A DNA stretch of 60,000 nucleotides from Polytrichum commune. Lineage: Eukaryota > Streptophyta > Polytrichopsida > Polytrichales > Polytrichaceae. The position numbers and the translations under genes are program-made. The stretch spans positions 49,927,554-49,987,553 of the forward strand of contig OX485803.1 in assembly GCA_950295325.1 (NCBI GenBank). Reading direction: 5' to 3'. Positions 21,975-34,130 of the stretch are shown one piece after another (positions within the stretch are counted from its first letter, which is position 1; each line of letters begins with the position of its first letter). The notes beneath the pieces are model-generated. The model saw only the letters and a list, made by a program, of their open reading frames with translations, did not search any database and was not told the DNA's origin.

Positions 21975-24728
21975 ATGGCTGGCAATCAATCAGATATGCG
22001 TGAGGGATTGAATGACATGTTTCTCAGTTACAGCAAGGTGAAACATTTTACTGCCACTGATATTGCTGAGTTGCATTAGATCTGGATTGAGGATTTTTCT
22101 TGTGGCCCGCTGTTATGGTGTCAATCAATGACAGCCCTGTGGTGGTGTCTTTGACCAAGTAATCTCTGGTTTGTACAAAGCCACCTTTTGTGAATCATGG
22201 CATTTGATAAGTGATTAGGGTCAACATGAGCAATTCAAGTCCCATGTGCACATCAATTTTCCATGCAGCTGGCATCCATCTTATCTCCTTGGTGGTTTGG
22301 GAAATGTTATGAAAGGTTGTCCTGTTAGACTTCTGTGTTCTGATCTGTGGGGACAATATTTTGCAGGAACTATGCAGTGGGAAAGATTTCCGAAAGGTTT
22401 CAATCGTGTGGAAACTGCTCATGGTGATCGCCATTGGAGCTATTGGTATTTACATGTGCATGGTTGGTGTGAGCTCAAAAAAATTTCCATTTGAGGAAGT
22501 AGATAAATTGGTTCTACAAGATTTGATACGAGAAGATAATTCTTGCCGTAGACAAGTTTCTTCTGTCGATTTTTTCCAACACTATCCTCAGCCATTTACA
22601 TACGACAGGTTTGCATTGACACCCCTTCAATGTTTTGCTTGAAAATTTAGCTCTGCTTTGAATCCCATTTCTTGAATTTATGAACTAAGTTGTTTTGATA
22701 TTAGGTTCTGGCTTTACTACTGCAGTGGCAGTGCTCAGGTTTGGCTTTCAGATAGTGCATTGCAATTTTATATTCTGTGGACCTTGTTTGCAGGCAAGAG
22801 TGTGGTTGCACACCTGTACACTATTTTGTAATATTGTCAATGCAAAGATCAGGAAGTGGGTGGTTTGAGACACTTGTCAACAATCACCCAAACATAAGTT
22901 CCCATGGTGAAATATTTACAGTTAAACCTCGCCGACAGAATTTCACAACTATTGCCAGAACCTTGGATACCATTTACAATCTTGACTGGCAAAGTAGCGC
23001 TGCCAAGAATGAGTGTACTGCAGCCGTTGGCTTCAAGTGGATGCTTAATCAGGTAGACATCATGGCCAAATTTTGTGTTATGTCATGTGTTGCATAAATG
23101 TTCAGACATTTTATTTGAAGAGAATGCCTCTGAATAAATTGTCCTCAAGTTTTTACTTATGTGATGTGACTGCCTAAATTTTTGAAGGAAACATGTGATC
23201 ACTTGGTTGCATTTTCTTTGATCTAGAGACTCAACTCAATGTTGGACTAGGCGTTGCTTTTTTATGGACTGACACCATGAAGTCTATAGTGGTCATTTAT
23301 TCAGTCTCCGGACATCTCATATCAGCTCTTGAATATAGGGAGCCATGGAGTATAGCAAAGAGGTTGCTGATTATTTCGAGAAGAAGGGTGTGTCTGTGAT
23401 ATTACTACTTCGACGAAATGTGCTGAAACGATTGATATCTATCTTGGCTAATGCCTATGATCGTCGGGCAAAGCCCTTGAATGGTACCCACAAGTCACAT
23501 GTTCATTCTACAGAAGAGGTGTGTCCTTGTTATTTTTGCGCTGACACCATTGTGAGCATACAGGAACTTCTGCAGTCTTTAGATATCCATGGGTTTCCCT
23601 GAGGTTAAGCAATAGGAACTCTATTTTGAATCCTTGACTTAAGCCCTCTTCCTTACTTCCTAGTTTGCTGGATGAGACAGGCTATGAAACTGGCAGAATA
23701 CAAGCCAGTTTTAGATGTCCAGCACTTGTCTGAGAATCTTCAACGAGTTCATGAAATAACAGATGATGCTCACCGCTTCTTCAACAACACTCGCCTTGTC
23801 GTTGTCTACTATGAAGACCTTGTGATGGAACCCAAGGTTGGCCCTTAACCTCTTTGGAACTGGATAATTTGATCTAGTATATGATCTGGCATCCTGTATT
23901 GAATAGGTGTCTAGCATTCTTAAGCACATGTAAGAGTGTTTTCGCTCTATTCTAGCTTCAAGGATGTTTCCAAGAATTAAGATCCTTGAGTACATGTATG
24001 AGTACCAAGCAATAGTCAAGTTACAAGCTCTCATTAGCTGACACCTCATTGTTGCCTATGATCTTTGGACACAAAGTCTTCTTCCATACACAAAGATTTA
24101 AATGAAGAGGTGTGTTCTTAATGGAATCATTCTTAAGGTTATCCTGATTACCTAAGAATTATTTCATTTGCCTTGGAACCTAATGGTGCAAGAGGGAATT
24201 ATCGCATATGATCACTTCTCATTCATCCAACAGAAAAGTCCTGAAGTAGCTTGTAGTCCAGAGGTTACTTTGTTTACTTGATTTGACATCAGAATTAGTT
24301 TTAAGGACCTGGAACTAGACCCACACACATTTCAGATGAATAAGCCAAAAAACCTATATTGGAGTTGAGGTTTTAACATGGATGAATGTGAGGTATGCTT
24401 GTATGGAAATGTTCCCTTTTGGCTCTAAATTGGCTGCAGTGTGGTGATATAAGTGCAGACAGAATATCTTTTTGCATAGTATAACCCATCATTTATAGTT
24501 AATTATCCTAATACCCACTGTAAACATTAATATTGGATCTTGTTTGGAATGCAGAGCCTTGTGGACATCCAGAAGTTTCTTGGTGTGCAGCCTCGGCGGC
24601 TAGAGAGTCGACAGGTCAAAATTCACACACGACCATTGAGTGAGCAGATTCAAAACTGGGATGAGGTATTATCCTGCCTAAAGGGGACAAAGTTTGAGAA
24701 TCTCCTAAATGATGATGATTATACATGA
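21975..24728 (+). CDS. Type II membrane sulfotransferase-like protein (P-loop, PAPS-binding type)
   Basis: Six coding exons, all with GT-AG introns and a continuous frame, give 357 residues: 21975-22037, 22367-22608, 22794-23052, 23339-23518, 23681-23836 and 24555-24728. Sulfotransferases move a sulfate from PAPS to an acceptor such as a glycan or protein. A short N-terminal tail is followed by one hydrophobic anchor at about residues 38-56, as in Golgi type II enzymes. The PAPS 5'-phosphosulfate loop is at 117-126 (SMQRSGSGWF). The 3'-phosphate site lies in LRRNVLKRLISILAN, with R214 and S222 at the usual spacing of eight. A possible N-glycosylation site is NGT in LNGTHKSHVHS. The C-terminal block KIHTRPLSEQIQNWDEV is also typical of the plant family. 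Length and layout match the Arabidopsis relatives I recall (about 340-350 residues). The acceptor substrate is unknown. The start at 21975 coincides with an exon boundary; 21507 is the alternative. Confidence 0.92.
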
Positions 24729-24914
24729 TCTAGTTTACTCTCCCAGGCTATGGCTTACGATTCTCTTTTCTTTGTACACTAATCACCCCTTTGATTCCCT
24801 GTATGCAAGTAGTTTTTTGAGGGGATGGGGTCTGCAGTTCCGCTCAGTCTTCTAGTGACTTGAAAGGTGATGTATTCCTATTATTATTTTTGGCCTGTTG
24901 CTGGTATTAATAAA
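24729..24914 (+). terminator. 3' UTR with polyadenylation signal of the sulfotransferase gene
   Basis: A canonical AATAAA lies at 24909-24914, about 180 bases after the stop codon. The sequence between is T-rich and has no open frame. Cleavage would be expected a little downstream. Confidence 0.6.
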
Positions 24915-24959
24915 TTTCTCAGCCCACTTGTCCCGCCAGGATGCAGATCGAGTAGCTTG

Positions 24960-27822
24960 GCTAGGTGGTTGTGGTCATATGTACTCTTTTGATGCTTGTT
25001 TTAAGATAATTTTGCAGTACTAAAACGTCAATCTGTTGGTCTTTCCTGATTGGGTATGTTATTGCATGAATTGTTTCACTTGAAGTTTGAACATCTGCCG
25101 ACTTGTGATTTTTGGCAAATGGTCTGCCCACAGCAGTTCTTGGCAACATCATGAGTGAAATGTGATGTATTATTCCCTTGAGGTATATGATGTAGACATG
25201 TCTTATTCAAACACCTGCTTTTGGGTATCAAATTGTTTGATATTCTCTTAACCCGAATGCTTCTATTATTATGAGGATCAACACAATGGCTCATTGGCTG
25301 GGATAGCCAACACTCAAGAAGATCGTATTATTATTTGCCCTTTGAAAATTTGTTACAAATTGGTATCTGGACATCTTGATCTCATGCATATGGCATAGAA
25401 ACTGGCCCACCTACCATGAGGTATGTAGCACAACCTTGGCCACCCCTTAGGACACTCATTCTCACACAGCCATTGGTAAATGGGCTATTTGCTGCTAATG
25501 CTCTCAACACATTAGAGTTATCCTTCAATTCAACCAGAGTTATGCATGGGAGTTGGTTGTTTGTCATACAAAACTTTCCACACTTGATAGGTTTTATGGA
25601 GTCGGCTCCCAATGAGCATTCTATATCGGATCATTGGGGGCCAAACATGGGAAGTTTTGGGTGCAAAACAACTAACTCCTAACCAAAACTCCCATTAAAT
25701 TAAAGTATAACTCTATTAGCATTCTTTTTTTCTTATGAAAATGAATCTGTAAAAGTTTTGCTAAGCGATTGAGTTTCTTTCATGTAATTTATTGTGCTTC
25801 AGATAATGTCAAACCTTTTAAATTTAACTGAAGGTCGCATGTGTCTACCTTAAAGATGAGCAAACACACATTTTCCAACTCATACAACAATCGATCAAAA
25901 GTTCAAGAAAATTCATCAAACAATATTATAGAAACTATGCAATCCATAAACAATTCACCTGCTACACAATAGGTGATACAGGTTGTTCTGCTCATTTGAT
26001 TGCTCTTGCATATACCCATGGTTGATGATTGACTCACCCTATTATGTGATACGTACACACATTGGATCACCTTCACATTCATGTAAATGTGTTACGAAAT
26101 AGCCAAAAGTGGGCTTGCATAGCATATTGTTGTAAAGGGTATGAGTTGGTGGTTGACCCTTGGAATTCATCTAACACCGGGTAGAGCACGTTGTGTTCTA
26201 TTTGTGGAGATTTGTTAACTTCAAGTGTGTGAATATCCTAGCAACTCGTCTACATGAATACCTAAGTGGCATTGAAGATTCAAGGGATCTCCAAGCATGT
26301 GATTTGTGTGGTTAGAAAGCAAAACAAAACATGACATTCATGGTTCAAAATTCCAACGTAAAAATTCCATAGTGTTCATTCTCTACATTCTACAATCGAC
26401 CTAGACTACCTAGTAGCTCTTGCCCTTATTATTCCAAGATGCTTGGAATCCAATATCTGGCTTCACGTGATGCCTCCTCTATTTTAGGGAGAGTTTGTGG
26501 GGAAAAAGGTATGGAGGACCGACTTCTTCCATGGGAATGTTAGATATGTAACAACACACAATATCATTGTATGAAATATCTTCAAGCCCCATGTGTGGGA
26601 CTTTAGACTACCAAAATGCCTTCACATGAAACAAAAGGAATGTATTTGGGGTCTCTTTAGACTTTTGTGGATGTTACAATCAAGATCAATTTTGACTTTC
26701 ATAGTGGGTCGTGTTGTCCAAACTTGTCTTAAAGGGATTCAATGCTCCAATAGATACATACCTTGGACAATTGCAAAAATAACTATAGTTAACTAGAATT
26801 CTTTCAATACATTTTAGCGAACAACTATAGTTAACTAGAAAAATTCCAAGTTTTATTATATATTCGAAGAAGTTCGCCTCTTGATTTGCTTTGGATAAGG
26901 GTCTTTAATATGCTTGGGCCATTGAGGACCATCAAGAAACACCTTTATACAATCACACACAATGTTGGGCTCCAGAATAACCTCCGTGTACACCACCAAC
27001 ACAAATAACACACTAGTGACACTACAACACTACAACAAAATTATGTGAACAAACTATGCTCAATTTTAGTTAACTAGATATAACAATAGTTAACTAGATT
27101 CTTGGCAGGTCAAATCATGAACAACTATAGTTACGAAAGGCAACTACTCAACTATTAGTTGAATTAATCGGTTAGTTATCCAAATTTTGAACAAATACAC
27201 AAGCATAACCTTACTAGATTTGTAGGCTTGTTTGTAGACACGAGACTCAATCTCATTTTTTCTTAAAGAATTGTGATTTGTACTTGAGATTATTTTCTTG
27301 AATGTTGACCCTTGATGTAGGATGTGATAGACAAGTTTGACACGTATTAATTGAAATTATGAGCAAAGGCCATGTGTCATTATTTGTATTAGTGGGAACC
27401 TCTACAAAATCCCATACGTCACCTGTAATAATTTAGTATATATTAGCATCAAATTGTTGAATGTGTTTATTTCATGTTCCTTCTAGAAGTTTTGGCCTCT
27501 TATGTTGTATAATGAATTCAAGAAACAAAACCCGAATTGTTAGCAAGTTTTGTACAAATCCAATGCTATAAGAATAAGATTAAGATGATGAAACCCTCGA
27601 TTTGTAACAACTTCTCAAAGAGCATATGTGTGATGGTTTTCAATGGTTATAATCGTGCCTAAAGTGGTTAGTGCTGTAGTGGGTGTTGAGTGCCTCTTCT
27701 AACTATCCCAACCAACGAGTTATCATATTTAACCTTGAAATACTACTAAAAATGTGTGTTTAAGGAAAACACTGAACCATTTTGCACCCACAACGAAGGT
27801 GTTTGGATTTAAAGGTTAATAT
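24960..27822. other. Spacer with a small TTAACTAGA motif cluster
   Basis: No gene is recognised. Four copies of AGTTAACTAGA occur between about 26787 and 27103, two of them preceded by ACTAT. The nearby ACTATAGTTACGAAAGG at about 27124 resembles a diverged fifth copy. Confidence 0.5.
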
Positions 27823-28545
27823 TTGGACAAGACATGTTTTCCAGACAGCACTTTTGAACCATACCAATACCTTTGTAATTCTATGTTTGAAGATGGGTGC
27901 TTGAATATGTCATGTTTTTTTGGGTGTTTTTCATTCGAGCCATACCGAGTGAAGATAGTTACGAAAAAGGCAACCCACATGGACATCTTTCCCAAGCCCT
28001 CCCACCAACAAGCCTACAAGTTCACCTGCCATGGCTTTACCAAAAGAGAAGCGCAAGGCGCGTGTGGTGGTCGTATGGGCCGGGGATCTACAAAATGGGT
28101 CTAGTCTTTAAGCCGGCCAATGGCCTTTGCATGGGTGTAACTTTGAAGGATTAGTTGCCTAGCTACTCCGGGAGCCTTGTTGCACTAACTTAGCTAGGGT
28201 CTCACCGTATCGGCCTATGGACTCGTACACACCTCCCGAGCTTTCCAAGTATATTGGGGTCGCCCTCAAGGCGGACATGTGGAAGGGAGGGAGCAATCGG
28301 TTAATATGCTTTCACCACACACGTACATTATGTTTCATGTGGTCGGGAGATGAGGCCCCTCCCAAGGGTCTATGGTACTACGTGCCCTACGTATACTACT
28401 TTGAGTTCTTTCTTTTCTATGTGGAATCGCTCATATACACGCTACGTATGTTATCCGTGTTTTGTTCGGTTGGAGCTATGCCCTCCGTCTCTCAAATGTG
28501 AGTGTGATGATTTGGGTCGTATATGTAAGCGATCTATCTTGTAAA
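27823..28545 (+). pseudogene. Possible decayed ELO-type fatty-acid elongase fragment
   Basis: The stretch is richer in G+C than its surroundings. The frame 28217-28501 contains TLCFMWSGDEAPPKGLWYYV followed by PYVYYFEFFLFYVESLIYTL. This aligns, with equal spacing, to the part of ELO condensing enzymes that reads YxYYLSKFYEFVDTLI. The lysine of that motif and the downstream HxxHH box are missing, and no full-length frame exists. ELO enzymes elongate fatty acids in the ER membrane; this copy cannot. The match is remembered, not computed, and may be chance. Confidence 0.3.
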
Positions 28546-28667
28546 GTATAAGGGTCTACGGTGAGACAAGTCCACATAAAAACTTCTATCATGGATGAAG
28601 AGGGCATAATAAAAATGAGCTCCTTCGAGATTTGTGATTATGTTGATTGGGTTTCACTAGACAACAC

Positions 28668-29190
28668 CGTTTATGATGTTTAGTGTCACGCACACCATTT
28701 ACGAAGGGCCTAAAAGAGATGTGTAGAGGTCTCAACATGTCACGCCTGCTAATCGCCAAAATGATTCTATTCGTCAACATATGTAACTTCTCCAAGTGAA
28801 TACATAATCTGCATGATGACATTTAGAGTACCACATGGGTTTACTTTAGATGGCAATCTTGCATTTTGGTATGCAAGGGGGAGATATTTTTGAGCGACTT
28901 GAAGGCAAGTTTCATGTGTATGCAAGAAGAAGATATTCTTGAGCATACTAATAGCATGTGTCAGTTGTGTACACTTTAGTCAACTTGTGGACCATTGTGT
29001 AACATACACATGCACCTCATAACACTGTTGAACATACTCATGTCAAGATATTAACATGCATACCTGAACGTCAAGTGTCGTGAGGGGAACACTTATGGTG
29101 GAGTTGTTAATCATTAGTGTAACCTAGCATACGTCTCAAAATAGGGTAATTGACACTACTACACATGTGACACTAAATACCATAAACGAT
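28668..29190 (+). mobile_element. TA-duplicating MITE, family D, complete copy
   Basis: The left end CACCGTTTATGATGTTTAGT, continuing GTCAC, and the right end ATGTGACACTAAATACCATA, continuing AACGATGTA, are inverse. The interior contains GCAAGGGGGAGATATTTTTG and CACATGCACCTCATAACACT, which recur in the copies at 9616 (inverted) and 45823. It is non-coding. Confidence 0.75.
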
Positions 29191-29778
29191 GTAAATCAAC
29201 ACCTTCACGTTGTGGATTCCAATGTCATATTATTTCCAAAGTCTATTGTTGATTCCGTATAGTTTCATGGTTAGGATTAAGTGCCAGCACTTTGTGGGCG
29301 AAGCTGAATGAATGATGTGTGACTACACTCAGCCACTACGGATGAAGGGAGTCTAATGAAAGCAAAGTCCATGTAAGTTTGGTTAAGGATCCGTTCATTC
29401 CACCTGGACCCCAATATAATAGTTTGAAACCCGTGTTATTCATTTTTGAAGTAATCATGCCCAAAACTTTACATTCGACTGCAAAATTGATCACTGCATT
29501 TCCACCTTCCCAATGGATGAGTTCATTGTGAGGTAATTGAGTCTAAAGGCGACACTTCCTAAAAATTCTTGCACTTTCAAGAGTGGTAAATAGTTTAGAA
29601 TTTTTTTCTTCCAAAAAGTTTGCATAGATCTGCAAAACTATGAAGAGTCTACATAATAATTCAAAGAAATTAATAAGTTCATGTGCGACTTGCAATATTG
29701 TTCAAAGTGTTTTTTTAGAAATGAGCCTTTTATTATCCACTAGGGGTCCCGTTAATGTTGGATTGTTGGGTGAAGATC

Positions 29779-29868
29779 GTCACTGAATCAAGCTTATTGT
29801 CAGTGAGAGTCACTGAATCAAGCTTATTGTCAGTGAGAGTCACTGAATCAAGCTTATTGCTTGTTGAG
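29779..29868 (+). repeat. 30-bp tandem repeat inside a short open frame
   Basis: Almost three copies of a 30-base unit (GTCACTGAATCAAGCTTATT and ten more bases) start at 29779, 29809 and 29839. As the period is a multiple of three, the open frame 29755-30036 shows the peptide VTESSLLSVR repeated. The frame of 93 codons has no recognisable family. Confidence 0.85.
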
Positions 29869-30036
29869 GTTCAAGACTTTGAGAAAATTATCGGTTATCC
29901 CTATTCATTGTTCTTACACCACCAATATGACTTGCCAAAGTGGTGCTATCTTGTACTTAATGTTGCACATGGTTGGCTGCTTTTAATGGTGACTTACTTA
30001 ATGACACCGTTGCACTCACTTGTTGACACCCCGTGA

Positions 30037-31878
30037 CGGTTAAAGATGAAAAAAATAGGTGGTGCCAAAAGGATGACGTTACTTTCATGCACGACTATCT
30101 TAGACACTGCGAATCTCTAGCCCAACTCTACGATAAATGCCAATTAAAAATTGGATAGATTGTATACAAGGTAGACATTTTGAACCACATATTACCTTGA
30201 TGCTTTTTGAAGAGCTTCATGGGCCACTAAAGGACTCTTGAAGGCCTCTTGATCTCCCTTTTTTGCTTTTTTGTTTTTTGCTTTAAATATTTGAGGGTGG
30301 ATATCTTACATATGCTTTTTAGGCCAGTATCTTGTGTTTGGTTTGTTTATTTAGAAATGACCGATTTGGAAGATAAGAAGGTGAGGATATGTTGGAACTA
30401 TGATGGTTCGCTTGGCGTGTGAAGCCACATGTCTAAGTAGGGTAATGACCGCCTCTCACAAAAGTTTTGTGCGGGCAATCATTCAAACATTGACAATATT
30501 CGCATGTGATATCATTACGGGCCCTCCTTTGCAATTGGCATGTATCGTAGAGGGCTCTCTATTCTGACACAAAATAGTTATCTTCTCCTCAAATGTTGCC
30601 ACGTGTCATGCTCGCATTCATTAGGATCCACTTGTATCCCATGTGAAAACTACATGTAAAGGTGAAATAGAGAACTCTCTATGGTATTCAATCTGGGAAG
30701 GTCTGCTATGTATTGGACTTGTACACAATTGACTTTGTGGGCTAGAGCTTTGTGGTGTTTGCATATTCTCATCCATTTAGTATGTGAAACTTCATTCAAG
30801 GATCCTATAACCAATATTTTCTCTAGATTTTAGCGTATTTGACTCCAAAAAATGACATCCACGACCTGGAATTAGTCTAGTGGCGAGTTAGTTCATATTA
30901 AGGCAGATGGTGCTAAGATCATCACTTTAAGTGTTGAGTAGAGATACTATTGATAAATTACAAGACGAATTCAACGTACCCAAAAATTCAATGTTTAAAA
31001 TTTTTATTGGTAGATGACACAACACCAAGATGTTAAGGTGGTAGATATTCTTAATATTAATATGTACTTATTGTGTAGAACTCTAGGGTGTTGGCTTTAG
31101 CACCATCTACCTTAAAGTTCCTTCATTGGTGATGGATGAGTTTACCTAGACAACATGAACCAAAAGCCGACTTTGTGTTCTCTAAGGTGGATGTACCCTT
31201 TTACTAAGTCCAACATCTAGGAGGGGAGAACCTGCACTCTATCGAACATGAATCCCTCATTGAAAGTGGTCGTTTTAGGTCAATTAGAAAATACAACTAG
31301 AGATTGAAAACAAAACGTGCGTAGATTTTCACAACACCTACCATTAGGGAGGGTTAAAAAGTTAGTTCTTATGTAGAACCTGGATATTGCTTTTTTAAAA
31401 GATAATTTAACAACTACATCGGGATCAAAGTCCCAAATTTAGTCTATTGAGGTTTTCAGTAAAAATCAACAATAAACCTATAGCGATAGATTCTTACAAC
31501 ACCTCCAATGAATAAATGTTGAAAAACATCCACAAGAATTACTTAGTTTAAGTAAGTTCGTGTATGAAAAGAATAGCTAGAAAAATTTTCATTGTTTTTG
31601 CTCACACTACTCAAGAATTGTACTCACATATTCTGAAATGCTTTTGGAGCAATGAATAAAATGAAATTGATTTTAAAGTCCAAGAAGCCAAAAAGCTTAA
31701 TGGGGCTGATAGACAATAAATAGGCCACTTGGATACACATTATTTTCAAGTCTCAAGGCTATATTTTTAGTAGTAAACATGAAGGGTTATAAAATTGACA
31801 TAAGCAAGCATGTCATTGCCTCCCCCTCTCCTTCATTGGTCTGCGTGTGATTATAGGCAACTGCCTATCGAAAACTAA
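30037..31878. mobile_element. Spacer containing MITE family E, copy 2 (30548-30683)
   Basis: At 30548 the sequence AGAGGGCTCTCTATTCTGAC begins an element ending AATAGAGAACTCTCTATGG near 30683. Its interior is the reverse complement of the family E copy at 10022 (it contains GTTGCCACGTGTCATG and CACTTGTATCCCA). The rest of the stretch holds no recognisable gene. A short open piece at 30050-30160 looks peptide-like but has no assignable family. Confidence 0.6.
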
Positions 31879-32273
31879 CCTAACAATCGTATTTAGTGTC
31901 ATATGGTATTTTATGTTACGGTGGTAACTTTTCTAGTGATACTACTTATGATTAAGTTTGCAAATGCTTCCATCCCAACTTACTATTAGCTCATCCAAAT
32001 GCCAATAATTATTGATACAAAATTTGGTATATTTTGCAACCTTACCATGTATGTAATGAAATATAGTCATGGATGATTGAAATGTGGATGAAAATCACTT
32101 AGTAAGCGACAGTTTTTACAACATTGTAAATCTGCAATGCCCAATTTGTTTCCACAAGGAATGAAAAATTATTATGTCTGCATTTGGTGTTGGTGACACT
32201 ACGAGGGCAGTTTACAAATAATATTGAGCAGGACAATTAGAATTGGTGACACTAAATACAATACTTAGTGTAG
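31879..32273 (+). mobile_element. TA-duplicating MITE, family B, copy 3
   Basis: It shares TTTAGTGTCATATGGTATTT, AAAATCACTTAGTAAGCGAC and ATTGAGCAGGACAATTAGAA with the copies at 12965 and 14660. It ends GACACTAAATACAATACTTA then GTGTAG. A short AAAAT run follows at about 32281-32310. Confidence 0.75.
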
Positions 32274-32310
32274 CATAAAAATAATAAAATAAAATAAAAT
32301 AAAATAATAA

Positions 32311-33640
32311 TAACAGAATTGGTGGAAGAGTTGAACACTTGCAAATTTTACAATGCCCATGTATGGGAAATAAAAATGAATGATGTTTTCGGGGAGGTGA
32401 CTAACGGAATTTTAGAAAACCACTTGAGATAAACAATAAGGTCAATTTAATTCGTTTAGGGTAAATATTATAATTTTGTTAGATCTACCATAGCATTAGA
32501 AATATGTCCCCTACATGATTATATGTAAAATAGGGTGGTGAATAATTCCTTTTATTTTAGTAATCAGTAGAAAAATGGTCATAGAGATAGGATCCCGCGC
32601 GTTAGTATGAAGGAAAATGTCGTGGGATTTTTTGGAGGGAAGGAACGCGTTGGCACTCTTCAACGACCGTTAGGTTTTTTAATGGCGTTGAACATGTGGG
32701 ACTTCGTTGGAGGCTTAGAAGCTGACAACCTCCACTGTCACCCTCAACCGTTTCTTGCGATCAGTTTTGGTTTTGTCACAACCTCTCTCCTTGATTGTCA
32801 AGCTCACGTTTTTTTTAAAGCATTTTCCAAGGTTCCTTTCATGCAAATTGATGGTGTAGAGTGGCCACTTCCTTTGCAATGTTTTCCGTGTGTATTTGGT
32901 TTAGGGTTTAGTTTTCGTGGTTTGTCTCTTCTTTGTTGGTTTTGTAGTTACAAGTTATTTTTGGGGTCTTGGGTGTAGTCTTGCAAGGTCTGAGTTTAGG
33001 GTTATAGTTGGCATGAGAATGAAGAAGATCAAGGTGTAAACACTCATTGATGAAGGAACATCTCCAAAGTGCATTGGACTATGAAGGGAGAAGATGAAGA
33101 ATCCTTAGCTAATTAAAACCAAATGAATGACAATTTGAACGGTATGGAATGTTTGTTGCTCACATAGTCGGTTTTGCAATGCTATAGTATTCTCTCCATT
33201 ATTTGGTACTTGTACAATTTATAAAACAAAATTATGCCAAAAATTAGCCTCTCTAAATAATTACAAATAATTATAGGGTGCTAAAAAATACGTCAAAGTA
33301 GCTTTTAATCTACAAATATGGAGGGACAAAAGAAATATTGAGAGGTGCATAAATATCCCCCCCATTAAATACCCCATTATCGCATGTGATTATAAAACGT
33401 AAGGGAGTGTGATTGCCCCGAGCATTGTCACCCCAATTATATCCTTTACTTATAATGAGCTTGGGATATTGATGGAGTTTGGATTTTGCGGGGCCACTCA
33501 CCCCTACATCACATGGTGCAAAATATGTTTTGGTGATGGTGGAGCATTTCAACATGTGGATTGAACATGTTTTATCCTATTCTCATCTGAGTTGGCAGCC
33601 ACTGCATTTTTCAATTGTGTTTTAGCATGATTCGGGGCAC
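32311..33640. other. Spacer with an unassigned 123-codon open frame
   Basis: The open frame 32607-32978 (plus) has no recognisable family and no convincing gene context, so I do not call it a gene. Nothing else is evident. Confidence 0.4.
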
Positions 33641-33654
33641 CTGCTGCGGTATAA

Positions 33655-34130
33655 ACTAATCAAGGCAGAGAGTTTCTTGGTTCATTTGAAGAATTATGTA
33701 CCAAGGCCCTTATTGATCAGTGTACCACATCACAAGATCATCCAAGGCAGATGGTTTGGCCAAGCGCGTTGTTTAGATGATCAAACCAGGTTTGCGCAAA
33801 TATAGGTTACTACGTGGAAACCATCGTGATTGAGACCTTATGCTCCCATATATTGCCAAGGGTTATCGATTCAATATACATACATCTTTGGCTTCATATA
33901 AACCTTACCAACTGTTATATGGAAAAATATGTATCTTGCTAGATTTTGTTCGGGAGAGATTGGATCCAGTTGTGGATTTGGACGACGTAGGGATTTGGGC
34001 CTAATGTCTATATGATCGGGCGGAGTTCTTCAAACAAGCCATGCATATGGGCATGGAGAATTGTCCCTTGCCCAACACCGTGAAACCTTGCGATATGCTC
34101 GCATTTGCAGTGGTGCTTATCGACCTTAGT
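33655..34130 (+). pseudogene. Ty3/gypsy-like integrase remnant
   Basis: The segment from 33667 reads as REFLGSFEELCTKALIDQC and then TTSQDHP, resembling the second half of a retroviral-type integrase core, which contains an EF..LC block and then a histidine-proline pair. After a one-base frame change near 33745 it continues GLAKRVV, where the family usually has an acidic residue (the DDE glutamate) at the lysine. Further on it contains LLRGNHRD and YKPYQLLYGK, typical of the region after the core. At least three in-frame stops are present. The reverse transcriptase and protease are not seen upstream, so only the 3' part of the polyprotein remains. The element is inactive. Confidence 0.7.

Noticed and set aside
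30050-30160. Gag-like peptide reading ending in TAG
   Set aside because: The reading (with MHDYLRHCESLAQLYDKC) looks protein-like but I cannot tie it to a gag family.
32607-32978. 123-codon open frame
   Set aside because: Cysteine/phenylalanine-rich and unassignable; no promoter, splice or domain evidence.
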